Shown one piece after another: positions 7,816 to 15,395 of a stretch of 32,100 nt of DNA. Both the position numbers and the translations under genes were made by a program. The stretch comes from an uncultured Oscillospiraceae bacterium (GTDB lineage: Bacteria; Bacillota; Clostridia; Oscillospirales; Oscillospiraceae). The notes under the pieces are model-generated. The model was not told the origin of the DNA. It made no database searches and saw only the letters and a list, made by a program, of their open reading frames with translations. Every line of letters begins with the position of its first letter. Position 1 is the first letter of the stretch. The DNA lies in NCBI GenBank assembly GCA_944387285.1, contig CALXEH010000028.1, positions 1-32,100 on the forward strand, read 5' to 3'.

Positions 7816-8598
7816 TTATCTTGCCGCCGCGGACTTTATCCTCAGGCTCAGGCAGTCCGCTATCATCGCAATGAATTCCGAATTCGTCGGCTTGCCCTTG
7901 ATGTTCGAGACCGTGTAGCCGAAAAATTTCTGCAGGGTCTCGATGTCCCCGCGGTCCCAGGCGACCTCTATCGCGTGACGTATCGCCCTTTCCACCCGCG
8001 AGGGCGTGGTGTCGAACTTCTTCGCCACGGCGGGATAGAGCACCTTCGTGACAGCGTTTATGGCCTCCATGTCGTTTATCGTGATGATTATTGCCTCACG
8101 CAGGTACTGATAGCCCTTTATGTGCGCAGGTACGCCTATTTCATGTATGATGTCCGTGACCTGCACCTCCAGGCTCGGCTGGGCCTCCACCGGCTGCATG
8201 AGCCGCTGCGCCGCGCCCGCCCTCGCCGGAGGCGAGACCATGTCGCCAAGGTTCCGCAGTATGGCCGAGGGTTCGCAGGGCTTGGGCATGAAATAACAGG
8301 CGCCCAGCTCGGCGCACTTCGCCACCGTCTGCTCGTTCAAAAGCCCCGATATCACCATGGCGCGCGTGCCGGGGCTCACCTCCCGCAGGTTCCGCAGCAG
8401 ATTGAAGCCGTCCATGCCGGACAAAACCAGTTCCGTGATAAGTATTTCCGGCTGAAGCCGCTCGAGCAGCATGAGCGCTTCCACCCCGTCCCCGGTGCAG
8501 CCCACGATCTCTATGCCCATCTCTTTCATGCCGTCTTCAAGCAGGCGCTTGAGGGAATTGCCTGATTCCGCTATCAGGACGTGTGTTTTGGTTTCCAT
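7816..8598 (-). CDS. spo0A: Spo0A-type response regulator with degenerate receiver
   Basis: 260 residues, close to the usual 267. The C-terminal DNA-binding domain (about 140-255) is highly conserved, with [25 protein letters not shown] split by the known recognition helix, then [15 protein letters not shown] and [10 protein letters not shown]. This is the sporulation master regulator family, which binds 0A boxes. The receiver is abnormal: the acidic pair (B. subtilis Asp10-Asp11) is Glu11-Ser12, the phosphoacceptor Asp is Glu56 ([12 protein letters not shown]), and the following Pro is Ser. The Lys of FMPKP and a Ser at the switch Thr position are kept. Glu may mimic the phosphorylated state. 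ATG 8598 follows GGAGGTTT; an ATG at 8628 lacks a ribosome site. Single-gene transcript with its own promoter and terminator. DNA-binding identity is nearly certain; control by phosphorelay is doubtful. Confidence 0.95.
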   Translation of the reverse strand: METKTHVLIAESGNSLKRLLEDGMKEMGIEIVGCTGDGVEALMLLERLQPEILITELVLSGMDGFNLLRNLREVSPGTRAMVISGLLNEQTVAKCAELGACYFMPKPCEPSAILRNLGDMVSPPARAGAAQRLMQPVEAQPSLEVQVTDIIHEIGVPAHIKGYQYLREAIIITINDMEAINAVTKVLYPAVAKKFDTTPSRVERAIRHAIEVAWDRGDIETLQKFFGYTVSNIKGKPTNSEFIAMIADCLSLRIKSAAAR

Positions 8599-8675
8599 AA
8601 CATAAACCTCCGTTATTTTTACAATCACGGACTGCGATTTATATTTTTAAGCAGGAAAGCCGCTTTCGTAGTAAT

Positions 8676-8704
8676 AATTTAACACACATTCGCTGACATT
8701 GCAA
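8676..8704 (-). promoter_or_regulatory. Likely sigma-A promoter of spo0A
   Basis: Minus strand: -35 TTGCAA (8704-8699), 17-base spacer, -10 TAAATT (8681-8676), about 80 bases before the ATG. No convincing sigma-H promoter was recognised by eye. Confidence 0.5.
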
Positions 8705-8752
8705 CACAAAGCTTCATATAACAGGAATATTTTTGTTTACATAAACCGACGT

Positions 8753-8763
8753 CATTCGACAAG
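8753..8763 (-). promoter_or_regulatory. Candidate 0A box upstream of spo0A
   Basis: Minus strand CTTGTCGAATG contains the full 0A core TGTCGAA (8761-8755). It lies about 50 bases upstream of the candidate -35, which fits autoregulation by Spo0A. The motif is seven bases, so a chance hit is possible. Confidence 0.5.
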
Positions 8764-8836
8764 CATTTCCTGACATTTCCCATGAATTCTGTCGATTATC
8801 GTCGCTTTGCGCGGCCTCCGGCGCCCTGCGGAGGGC

Positions 8837-9031
8837 TCAATCCTCCCAAAAGAGCTCGTCCAGGCTCCGGCCGAGGGCCTTGCAGATAGCCAGGCAGAGC
8901 CGGATGGTGGGGTTGTAGTCGCCCTTCTCGATGGCGTTTATCGTCTGACGCGAGACGCCCACCGCGTCCGCCAGCTGCTGCTGTGACATGTCCAGCGCCG
9001 CCCGCGCGGACTTGAGGCGCAGGTTCTTCAT
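8837..9031 (-). CDS. Small XRE/Cro-CI family DNA-binding protein (YozG-like)
   Basis: 64 residues, almost entirely one helix-turn-helix domain: LKSARAALDMSQQQLADAVG, then VSRQTINAIEKGDYNPTIRL and a C-terminal SLDELF, typical of the short stand-alone Cro/CI-type regulators. It should bind DNA as a dimer. ATG 9031 overlaps the stop of the upstream membrane protein gene (ATGA), so the two are translationally coupled. A longer open frame starting at 9400 is out of frame with that gene's protein and is a shadow. Such regulators often repress their own operon with a small membrane protein partner. No clear T-run terminator follows; a GC hairpin around 8813-8832 lies just past the stop. Confidence 0.88.
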   Translation of the reverse strand: MKNLRLKSARAALDMSQQQLADAVGVSRQTINAIEKGDYNPTIRLCLAICKALGRSLDELFWED

Positions 9032-9462
9032 TCCTCCGCGCCCCTGTCCCGCAGCCCATGGAGCCAGTACATCAGCAGCACGACGCCCGTCGTCGCCCCG
9101 ACTATCAGGCTGACCGAGCGGAAGGTGAGCAGCCCGCCTGCAACGATGTCCCCTTCCATCAGGTTCCTCGCGCCGAAGAGCAGGTTCACCAGTGTCAGCA
9201 CCAGCAGCACCGTCAGGTTCCTCTTCCTGTTCCGCCCGATGCCCGCAAAGGCGTCCTGCTTTATACATATAGACGCAAACACCAAAAGCGCCGCGCAGAT
9301 GCAGATGATGCAGCCCGTCAGCGTGTCGCACCACGGGCCCGCCAGCATGTCCAGCATCCCGTACACCATGAGGCAGATCATCAGCGTGAAAAAGCCCCAC
9401 ATGAAGGCCCGGCCCCGAGCCAGCACCTGCCGCTCGTCATATTCGTCCCTGTTGAACGCCAT
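9028..9462 (-). CDS. Four-helix membrane protein paired with XRE regulator (function unknown)
   Basis: 144 residues. The N-terminus MAFNRDEYDERQ is a polar DERQ-type motif seen in a family of small Firmicute membrane proteins that precede Cro/CI regulators. Four hydrophobic segments follow at about 19-40, 45-66, 80-97 and 112-132, with basic residues GRNRKRN between the second and third. No catalytic motif is visible. ATG 9462 follows GGGAG; an ATG-type start at 9510 would sit inside the promoter. It is the first gene of a two-gene operon with the XRE regulator (four-base overlap). Function not recognised. Confidence 0.75.
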   Translation of the reverse strand: MAFNRDEYDERQVLARGRAFMWGFFTLMICLMVYGMLDMLAGPWCDTLTGCIICICAALLVFASICIKQDAFAGIGRNRKRNLTVLLVLTLVNLLFGARNLMEGDIVAGGLLTFRSVSLIVGATTGVVLLMYWLHGLRDRGAEE

Positions 9463-9489
9463 TCTGAACACTCCCTTCCTTCTGCGCAG

Positions 9490-9518
9490 AGCATAACACG
9501 GGCGCGACATAATGTCAA
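9490..9518 (-). promoter_or_regulatory. Strong sigma-A promoter of the membrane protein/XRE operon
   Basis: Minus strand: perfect -35 TTGACA (9518-9513), 17-base spacer ending TGTGT, -10 TATGCT (9495-9490). The start codon at 9462 is 27 bases downstream. Confidence 0.8.
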
Positions 9519-9538
9519 GTATATTTTACTTTTTATCG

Positions 9539-9571
9539 TATAAAAACGTCCCCGGGAGACCGGGGACGTTT
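9539..9571 (-). terminator. Rho-independent terminator after the LOG-family gene
   Basis: Minus strand: stem AAACGTCCCCGG / CCGGGGACGTTT with a four-base loop, followed by further T residues, directly after the LOG gene stop at 9573. The A-rich 5' side could also make it work weakly on the plus strand. Confidence 0.9.
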
Positions 9572-9572
9572 C

Positions 9573-10169
9573 TCATTTCACGTTGTATTTGCCCAGGATC
9601 TTTTCCTTCCACACGTCTTCGGGTTCAGCCTCATAGCTCTCGACGTAGTCGAGCAGGGCGCGGGGCTCGTCGAAGACGGCGTAGAGCGCGTGGCCGTCCT
9701 CGGGGAAGAATTTCTGCTCCACGGCCTTCACGAGCATGGCCTCCATGCTGTCGTAGTAGCCGAGGGTGTTGAGCACGGCCATGGCCTTGGCGTGGCGGCC
9801 GAGCTGCTTGAGCGTCAGGGCCTCGAAGAATTCCTCGAGGGTGCCTATGCCGCCGGGCAGGGTGATGAAGGCCTCGGACATGTCCTCCATGGCCTTCTTG
9901 CGCTCGGACATGGTCTCGGTGAAGATCATCTGCGTGCAGCCCTCGTAGAGTATGCCGGGCTCGTCGAAGAATCTTGGCGCGACGCCGATGATGCCCTTGC
10001 CGCCGGCGCTGGACATCCCGCGCGCCGCCGCGCCCATGAGGCCGCTCGTGCCGCCGCCGAACACCAGCTCGTGCCCTCGCCGGGCCATCTCAGCGCCCAG
10101 CTCGAAGGCGGCGTCGTAGTATTCCTGTCTGAGGTCCCGGCTGGAGGCCCCGAAAACGCAGATCTTCAA
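9573..10169 (-). CDS. LOG-family protein (nucleoside 5'-monophosphate phosphoribohydrolase)
   Basis: 198 residues, the usual size for the TIGR00730/LOG family, a Rossmann-type enzyme that releases a base (such as a cytokinin-type adenine) from a nucleoside 5'-monophosphate. Motifs: GGGTSGLMGAAARG at about 38-51 and the diagnostic PGGIGTLEEF at about 104-113 with the catalytic Glu. The start is TTG (10169-10167), preceded by GAGGAG; no ATG or GTG in frame fits better. It lies six bases after the glycerol-1-phosphate dehydrogenase stop, so the two are cotranscribed, though no shared pathway is evident. Bacterial members mostly have unknown physiological substrates. Confidence 0.9.
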   Translation of the reverse strand: MKICVFGASSRDLRQEYYDAAFELGAEMARRGHELVFGGGTSGLMGAAARGMSSAGGKGIIGVAPRFFDEPGILYEGCTQMIFTETMSERKKAMEDMSEAFITLPGGIGTLEEFFEALTLKQLGRHAKAMAVLNTLGYYDSMEAMLVKAVEQKFFPEDGHALYAVFDEPRALLDYVESYEAEPEDVWKEKILGKYNVK

Positions 10170-10175
10170 TACATA

Positions 10176-11414
10176 TCACTCCTCAAGATCCAGTACCCGG
10201 CGCATCCGGGCGAAGGTCAGCCTGTTTCGTATAGCGGCGGAGATATCCAGCACCTCGCCGGCGAGGGCCTCGTCTATGCCTATGTCGCTCAGCCTGTACT
10301 TGCCGTCCAGGCCCTTGAACACGGCCGCGAACTCCTCCGCCGTAGGGATGTACGAGATGATCTCGCGGATCCCGTCCCAGTTATCGACGATATTCTGCGG
10401 GTCGAACGCGGCGAGCACGTCGTCTTGGTTTTCTTTTATGATGCCGTCCGCCAGCGGGCCGAACTTTTCGCGGATCCAGCTCTCGGCCAGGGGCTCGAAG
10501 GGCCTGGCCCTGGGCTTCGACCTGGCCATGCGGTGGTATTCGCCGGCGCAGATGACGGAGCCGACGCCGACGCACTCGCCGTGGATACCGTGGGCGCCCT
10601 CGAACCGCGGCGGCTTCATTTCCACCAGGTGGGCTATGAGGTGCTCCGCGCCGGAGGCGGCCCGGGAATTGCCCAACATCTGCATCGAGAGGCCCGAGAT
10701 CATCTGGGCCATGGTCATGGCCTCGAAGTCCGGCTCGTCGCCGTCCAACAGCGAGTAGGCGCAGGAGACCATCATATCCAGGGCCTGCTGGGCCATGCCC
10801 GCCACGCGCTCGCAGTAATACTCCCCGGCCACCAGGTGGGCGATCTTCCAGTCAGCAAGCGAGATATGCTTTGAGAGTATGTCCGCGACGCCGCTGACGG
10901 TGAGGAGCATGGGCGCGCCGGCGATGATGTTAAGGTCGGCGACGACGAGCGCCGGGGCGGACATGGGTATGGAACGCTTGTGCCCGTCGATGACGACCGA
11001 GCAGACGTTGGCGGTGAAGCCGTCCGAGCTTGCGAGGGTGGGGATGGCGACGAAGGGGATGCCCATGTGGAAGGCGTTGTAACGGGCGAAGTCCATAAGG
11101 GTGCCGCTGCCGACGGTGATGATGACATCGGGCTCGTCGAGCTCGGGGATTATGCCCTCGATGAGGCTTTTTTCCGAGTGCAGGCCCTTGGCCTCGAGGA
11201 CTATCTCCTTGTCGGCGCGGACGTGGACCATACCGGGCAGGTTGTATGTATTGGTGTCGTAGAGCACGGTACGCCGTCCGGTGAGGCCGCAGGCGTCCAT
11301 ATAGCTGTCGAAATTTTTGAGCGCGTCGTATTCGACGACGACCATCTTGGTTTCCAACGGATGTTCCCTGCCGCAGGAGCAGGGCCCTGAGTATTTTGCG
11401 CAATCAAGGATCAT
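10176..11414 (-). CDS. sn-glycerol-1-phosphate dehydrogenase (AraM/EgsA-like)
   Basis: 412 residues, near the size of Bacillus AraM/EgsA. The family reduces dihydroxyacetone phosphate to sn-glycerol-1-phosphate with NAD(P)H. The N-terminal nucleotide-binding half has VGSGTLMDFARY at 101-112 and IPTLASSDGF at 124-133. The metal ligands of the iron/nickel alcohol dehydrogenase superfamily are visible: Asp178 (SGVADILSKH), His258 (GAEHLIAHL) and His278 (HGIHGE). The N-terminus has Cys residues (DCAKYSGPCSCGREH) of unknown role that are common in clostridial members. ATG 11414 follows GGGAG. It sits next to GlpP/GlpK sequences, which supports a glycerol-phosphate role; sugar-linked relatives exist. 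The leader contains a promoter, a palindrome and a terminator-like hairpin. Confidence 0.85.
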   Translation of the reverse strand: MILDCAKYSGPCSCGREHPLETKMVVVEYDALKNFDSYMDACGLTGRRTVLYDTNTYNLPGMVHVRADKEIVLEAKGLHSEKSLIEGIIPELDEPDVIITVGSGTLMDFARYNAFHMGIPFVAIPTLASSDGFTANVCSVVIDGHKRSIPMSAPALVVADLNIIAGAPMLLTVSGVADILSKHISLADWKIAHLVAGEYYCERVAGMAQQALDMMVSCAYSLLDGDEPDFEAMTMAQMISGLSMQMLGNSRAASGAEHLIAHLVEMKPPRFEGAHGIHGECVGVGSVICAGEYHRMARSKPRARPFEPLAESWIREKFGPLADGIIKENQDDVLAAFDPQNIVDNWDGIREIISYIPTAEEFAAVFKGLDGKYRLSDIGIDEALAGEVLDISAAIRNRLTFARMRRVLDLEE

Positions 11415-11429
11415 GTGACGTCTCCCTTC

Positions 11430-11461
11430 AAAAAAGCAGGCGGCGTCCCTGCGCCGCCTGC
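11430..11461 (-). terminator. Terminator hairpin in the leader of the glycerol-1-phosphate dehydrogenase gene
   Basis: Minus strand: stem GCAGGCGGCG / CGCCGCCTGC with a six-base loop (11461-11436), then TTTTTT (11435-11430). It lies between a promoter-like sequence and the ribosome site of the 11414 gene, so it could act as an attenuator. It could also simply end transcription of the hydrolase gene, whose stop is 83 bases upstream. Confidence 0.85.
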
Positions 11462-11485
11462 ATCTCCAATCCTTGCAGTTACTCT

Positions 11486-11513
11486 ATCATAGTTTTTCTT
11501 GTTTTGCAATCAA
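11486..11513 (-). promoter_or_regulatory. Candidate promoter for the dehydrogenase-LOG operon
   Basis: Minus strand: -35 TTGATT (11513-11508), 16-base spacer, -10 TATGAT (11491-11486). Transcripts would start near 11479 and meet the hairpin at 11461 before the start codon at 11414. Confidence 0.45.
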
Positions 11514-11528
11514 GTCATGTGATGACTT
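11512..11528. promoter_or_regulatory. Palindromic operator-like site
   Basis: Perfect inverted repeat AAGTCAT-GTG-ATGACTT with 7-base arms and 3-base spacer. It touches the candidate -35 of the dehydrogenase operon, a position where a bound protein would affect transcription. The cognate regulator is not identified. Confidence 0.5.
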
Positions 11529-11543
11529 AAGAAAAATTTACTT

Positions 11544-13493
11544 TTAGAAATTCAGAAGGAAATCCGTCGAATACCATGTGCTGAATAGAGTAACACAGCA
11601 CATAACTGTTCCGTTAATCATACCCGCTGCCCAAGCGTTTCTGGTACGGTTATAAATATACCTTGCGCTGTACGCCGCATAGAACAAGCAGGGAATAACT
11701 GCAAAGCCTACGATACCAGCCATACTGCACTCAGGGTGCCAAAGGTGGCCTTCGTTCAGTACCTTAGAGTACTGAATGTACTCGAAAATAACCACCGCGG
11801 CACAGTTCACAACAGCGCATATCGTTGTAGTCAGCCAGTTGGGGACATCTCTGTACCTTGTGTTTGCATTCATAATAGCGTTAGGAATATAGAAAGCAAA
11901 CCACAACGGCGCATATTTGAGTATTGCAAGCGGTATGCTGTCTAATGTTGGAGCATAGATAACGAAGGAACATATCCTGAAGTCGGCCGCGAACACATAT
12001 CTGGCGATGTACACGGGAATGAACATAATTATTACAACACTAAAGGCAAAAACCACCGTCAGAAGGAATTGAGACACACTGCTCATTGCGGCAGGGGCAA
12101 AGGGATTCACCAGTTTTTGGGCCGACTTCCTGTACAGCAGCCATTTAACTGCAAAGACCACAATTATTACTATTACTACAAAGACGCCGCAGACCAATGA
12201 CCAAAGTCCAATGCCATTGGACACAATGCCTCCTGCATAGACAGATGCATCAAGGTAACGGTCTCCTTTTGGGAACAGCTTATAATATGTAACAAATGAG
12301 AAAGCTATCAGTATGACGCAGGTTACCACCAGTGTAATCCATTCGCGAGGATTCTTGAGTGCCGGCAGTGTTTCCGCAGTGGTCTCTTTCCGCACTACAT
12401 TTGCAAACAGTCTTGTCCTTGAAAGCAACGACACCAGCGGGAACAGCATCATAAAGAAGCCTATAAGACCAATGAGTTCAAACGCAACCGCAAATTGCCA
12501 AACTTGATTGTCGGAACTGATGTATTCTGCCCCAGAAGGAGTACCATAGGCATTATAGAAACCATTTACGACAATCTCGGTTCCGATGGAACTAAAATGG
12601 AACTGAGGATGCGTAATATGCGGGCTGTACATACAGAATCCCTGTTTTACAGGCAGCTTTTCACCAGGAGCCGGCGAATCTATAGGACCATCCGGGGTAT
12701 ACCACTGACCTTCAACTACCGCATCGTCAGAGAATTCAGGATAGGTCCAAGTGACCATCTCCTTGCCATAGTCGTTAGTGAGTATGTTGTACGACTCAAA
12801 AAGCTCCGTGTCTGTCTCATCATATTTCGCAATAGATATCGTCCAGAGCAAATCTTTCATATACTCCGGCGTCATATTTACAACGACTCTGGTGCCTCCA
12901 CCGCCAACCCATGCGCTTATTCTTTGAGTAGAGCCTTCCACATTAAGCTGCTGCAAAGTGCCAAAGGCTGCCTGATTGCCCATGCTGTGGCCTGTTATGC
13001 CCACTTGACTCTCGTCAACGCAAGGCAAGCTCATAACATATTCAACTGCTGCTACCATGCCCATGCTTCCGCCGGTGAAAGAGTCTATTGCATTGTCACT
13101 ATAGCCATGCCCAGACATGTCGATCGTTGCCACAACAAAGCCGCGTCTTGCCAGCTCCAGATATGACGACAACTGCATTTCCTTTGTGTTAAATGCACCA
13201 TGGCTACACACTATTGCTGGTACCGGGTTGTCGGCCGTCGCATTCGATGGGATTAATGTCATAAAGCTGAACGAATACGTAGAATCCTCTGTGAATGTTA
13301 TCTGTATGTCCTTATCGTATGCCTCATTATTCTCACGTATCATTCCTGCAATCTCAGACAATGTCCCTGTGAGCACGTCTACATCCGTCTTGCCCCAGTT
13401 TGTCTGCATGCAGCTTGTGCCAATCATGCTAATAAAGCAAAGCAGAAGTGCTACTACCAGCCAAAACCACGGACTCTTTAGTTTCTTTTTCAT
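11544..13493 (-). CDS. Membrane-anchored alpha/beta hydrolase with C-terminal multi-helix domain
   Basis: 649 residues. An N-terminal membrane segment (about 9-27, WFWLVVALLLCFISMIG) is followed by an extracytoplasmic-looking alpha/beta hydrolase domain: AIVCSHGAF at about 93-101 (oxyanion region), ATIDMSGHGYSD, and the nucleophile elbow GITGHSMGNQ with Ser170. From about residue 330 there are some eight hydrophobic helices, so this is a hydrolase fused to a membrane domain. A Cys28 after the first helix is not a good lipobox. Substrate unknown; esters or lipids are plausible. Base composition is visibly lower in GC, with codons such as AAT, TTT and ATA, unlike its neighbours. ATG 13493 follows AAGGAG 28 bases after the glpK stop, so it is probably in the glp transcript. 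Confidence 0.8.
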   Translation of the reverse strand: MKKKLKSPWFWLVVALLLCFISMIGTSCMQTNWGKTDVDVLTGTLSEIAGMIRENNEAYDKDIQITFTEDSTYSFSFMTLIPSNATADNPVPAIVCSHGAFNTKEMQLSSYLELARRGFVVATIDMSGHGYSDNAIDSFTGGSMGMVAAVEYVMSLPCVDESQVGITGHSMGNQAAFGTLQQLNVEGSTQRISAWVGGGGTRVVVNMTPEYMKDLLWTISIAKYDETDTELFESYNILTNDYGKEMVTWTYPEFSDDAVVEGQWYTPDGPIDSPAPGEKLPVKQGFCMYSPHITHPQFHFSSIGTEIVVNGFYNAYGTPSGAEYISSDNQVWQFAVAFELIGLIGFFMMLFPLVSLLSRTRLFANVVRKETTAETLPALKNPREWITLVVTCVILIAFSFVTYYKLFPKGDRYLDASVYAGGIVSNGIGLWSLVCGVFVVIVIIVVFAVKWLLYRKSAQKLVNPFAPAAMSSVSQFLLTVVFAFSVVIIMFIPVYIARYVFAADFRICSFVIYAPTLDSIPLAILKYAPLWFAFYIPNAIMNANTRYRDVPNWLTTTICAVVNCAAVVIFEYIQYSKVLNEGHLWHPECSMAGIVGFAVIPCLFYAAYSARYIYNRTRNAWAAGMINGTVMCCVTLFSTWYSTDFLLNF

Positions 13494-13521
13494 ATTTTCC
13501 CCCTTCTCCTTGTATAATTGC

Positions 13522-15294
13522 TCAATCTTCCATATCCGCCCATGTGAGGGCTGTGGTCAGGGCACGGTTCCAGCCCTTCATCAGTTTGGATCTTGTGCGC
13601 TCGGGCATCTCGGGCAGGAACACCCGGCCCGTCTGGCGGTTCCGGCGGATGTCCGCCGTGTCCTTCCAGTAGCCCACCGCTAGTCCCGCCAAATACGCCG
13701 CGCCCAGCGCCGTCGTCTCTATGCAGGCCGGGCGCAGTACCTCAGCGCCCAGCAGGTTGCTCTGGAACTGCATCAGGAAATCGTTCGCAGACGCCCCGCC
13801 GTCCACCCGCAGTCTGGACAGCTTCACTCCGGCGTCGCTCTTCATGGCATTGCATATGTCGCAGGTCTGATACGCTATCGACTCCAGCGTCGCCCGTATC
13901 AGCTGCGCCCGGTCGAAACCGCGCGTGATGCCCGTGATAGTGCCCCGCGCGTACTGGTTCCAGTACGGCGCGCCCAGGCCCGTGAACGCCAGCACCACGT
14001 ACACTCCGCCCGTATCGCTCACCGAGACCGCTTGGGCCTCCGATTCCGCCGCGTCTGTTATGAGCCCCAGCTCGTCCCTCAGCCACTGCACCGCCGCGCC
14101 CGCCGTGAACACGCTTCCCTCCAAAGCATAGCGTATCTTGCCCGGCGCCGAGGCCGCCAGCGTCGTGATGAGCCCGTTCCCCGAGAACACCGGCTCCGAG
14201 CCCGTGTGCATCAGCAGGAAACAGCCTGTGCCGTAGGTGTTCTTCACATCCCCTGCCTCAAAGCAGCACTGGCCGAACAGCGCGCTCTGCTGGTCGCCCG
14301 CCGCGCCGGACACCGGTATCCGGCCGCCGAACAGCCCCGTATCCGTCTCGCCGTATATGCAGCTCGAAGGCTGTACCCGCGGCAGCATGCCCTCGGGTAT
14401 GCCGAAGAGCTCCAGCAGCTCGGCGTCCCAGCGCAGGCGCCTGATGTTGAACAGCATCGTCCGCGAGGCGTTCGTCAGGTCGGTCACATGCGCCCGTCCA
14501 CCTGTCAGCTTCCAGATCAGCCAGCTGTCGATCGTGCCGAAGAGCAGTTCCCCGGCCTCGGCCCTGGCCCGCGCGCCCGGCACATGATCCAATATCCAGC
14601 GCAGCTTGGTCGCAGAAAAGTATGCGTCCGGCACCAGCCCGGTCTTGGCCCGTATCCGTTCCGCCCAGCCCGAGGCTATGAGCGCATCGGCCATGGGCGC
14701 CGTCCGCCGGCACTGCCACACGATGGCCGGACATACCGGCTCGCCCGTGGCCTTGTCCCAGACTACCGTGGTCTCGCGCTGATTCGTGATGCCTATGGCC
14801 GCTATATCCGCCGCCGCGAGCCCGCCCGCTATCAGCGGCGTCCGATGCAGCGAGTGTACCTGCCTGATGATCTTCGGCATCAGTCCGGGCACCAGCTCGA
14901 TCAGGTCAGGATTGCAGGCCGCCCTCAGCTTTTCTATATTGTCCAGCGCCAGCGAGTCCAGCACGAAGACCCGCAGTACCGTTATAAGCCCTATCTCCCG
15001 CGCATGCCTCAGGATCTGGGGCTTTGTGCTCAACACTCCGTCCGCCCGCGTGAAGCTGCGGATATAGTCCGCCGCGATCTCCTTCGCCGCCAGGCCGTTT
15101 ATCAGGTCGATGTGTACGAAGGCATATTTCCCGCGCTCCTTCACGCTCTGTACCAGGTTCGGTATATTGCAGATGTTCCCAAACAGGAAAAATATGATGT
15201 TGCACTCGGAGCCCAGCGCCCTCTGCAGCTGTTCCTCCGTCTTTACCGCCGCAATGATCGGCTCGTTTTCAAAAAAGTGAAGCCGCTCGTTCAT
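13522..15294 (-). CDS. GlpP-GlpK in-frame fusion (both parts truncated at the junction)
   Basis: 590 residues in one frame. Residues 1-159 match GlpP, the glycerol-3-phosphate-responsive antiterminator: [20 protein letters not shown] at 51-70, DGVLSTKPQ at 85-93, VFVLDS at 109-114, ELVPGLMPK at 133-141 and PLIAGGL at 153-159. The usual last 20-30 residues, with the AxxxSTS phosphate-site motif, are missing. From about 160 it is glycerol kinase, entered at the [16 protein letters not shown] segment (near residue 70-75 of E. coli GlpK), so the first ~75 residues with the DxGTTSSR ATP/Mg motif are absent. The rest is complete: [32 protein letters not shown] and a full C-terminus. Normal kinase activity is unlikely. 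It has its own promoter and leader terminator; ATG 15294 follows GGGAGAGG. Deletion fusion or assembly collapse are both possible. Confidence 0.85.
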   Translation of the reverse strand: MNERLHFFENEPIIAAVKTEEQLQRALGSECNIIFFLFGNICNIPNLVQSVKERGKYAFVHIDLINGLAAKEIAADYIRSFTRADGVLSTKPQILRHAREIGLITVLRVFVLDSLALDNIEKLRAACNPDLIELVPGLMPKIIRQVHSLHRTPLIAGGLAAADIAAIGITNQRETTVVWDKATGEPVCPAIVWQCRRTAPMADALIASGWAERIRAKTGLVPDAYFSATKLRWILDHVPGARARAEAGELLFGTIDSWLIWKLTGGRAHVTDLTNASRTMLFNIRRLRWDAELLELFGIPEGMLPRVQPSSCIYGETDTGLFGGRIPVSGAAGDQQSALFGQCCFEAGDVKNTYGTGCFLLMHTGSEPVFSGNGLITTLAASAPGKIRYALEGSVFTAGAAVQWLRDELGLITDAAESEAQAVSVSDTGGVYVVLAFTGLGAPYWNQYARGTITGITRGFDRAQLIRATLESIAYQTCDICNAMKSDAGVKLSRLRVDGGASANDFLMQFQSNLLGAEVLRPACIETTALGAAYLAGLAVGYWKDTADIRRNRQTGRVFLPEMPERTRSKLMKGWNRALTTALTWADMED

Positions 15295-15313
15295 TTACTA
15301 CCTCTCCCGTATG

Positions 15314-15364
15314 AGTATAAAAAAACGGTGCGAAATGACGGGCATCAACCCGTTATTTCGCACC
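15314..15364 (-). terminator. Leader terminator (putative GlpP-responsive attenuator)
   Basis: Minus strand: long stem GGTGCGAAATAACGGG / CCCGTCATTTCGCACC with one mismatch and a short loop (about 15364-15326), followed by GTTTTTTTA. It lies about 30 bases before the start codon of the GlpP-GlpK gene and downstream of its promoter. In B. subtilis GlpP with glycerol-3-phosphate prevents termination at such leader hairpins of glp genes, so the same control is inferred here. Confidence 0.8.
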
Positions 15365-15395
15365 TCTTTCTCTTGTGCAAATATTAGTTTATTCT

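Noticed and set aside
6019..8565. 848-codon open frame on the plus strand across dppA and spo0A
   Set aside because: It runs antisense to two well-supported genes and their terminator and promoter; composition-driven shadow.
11430..13500. Mobile element carrying the hydrolase gene
   Set aside because: No transposase, integrase, terminal inverted repeats or target duplication could be found around the composition shift.
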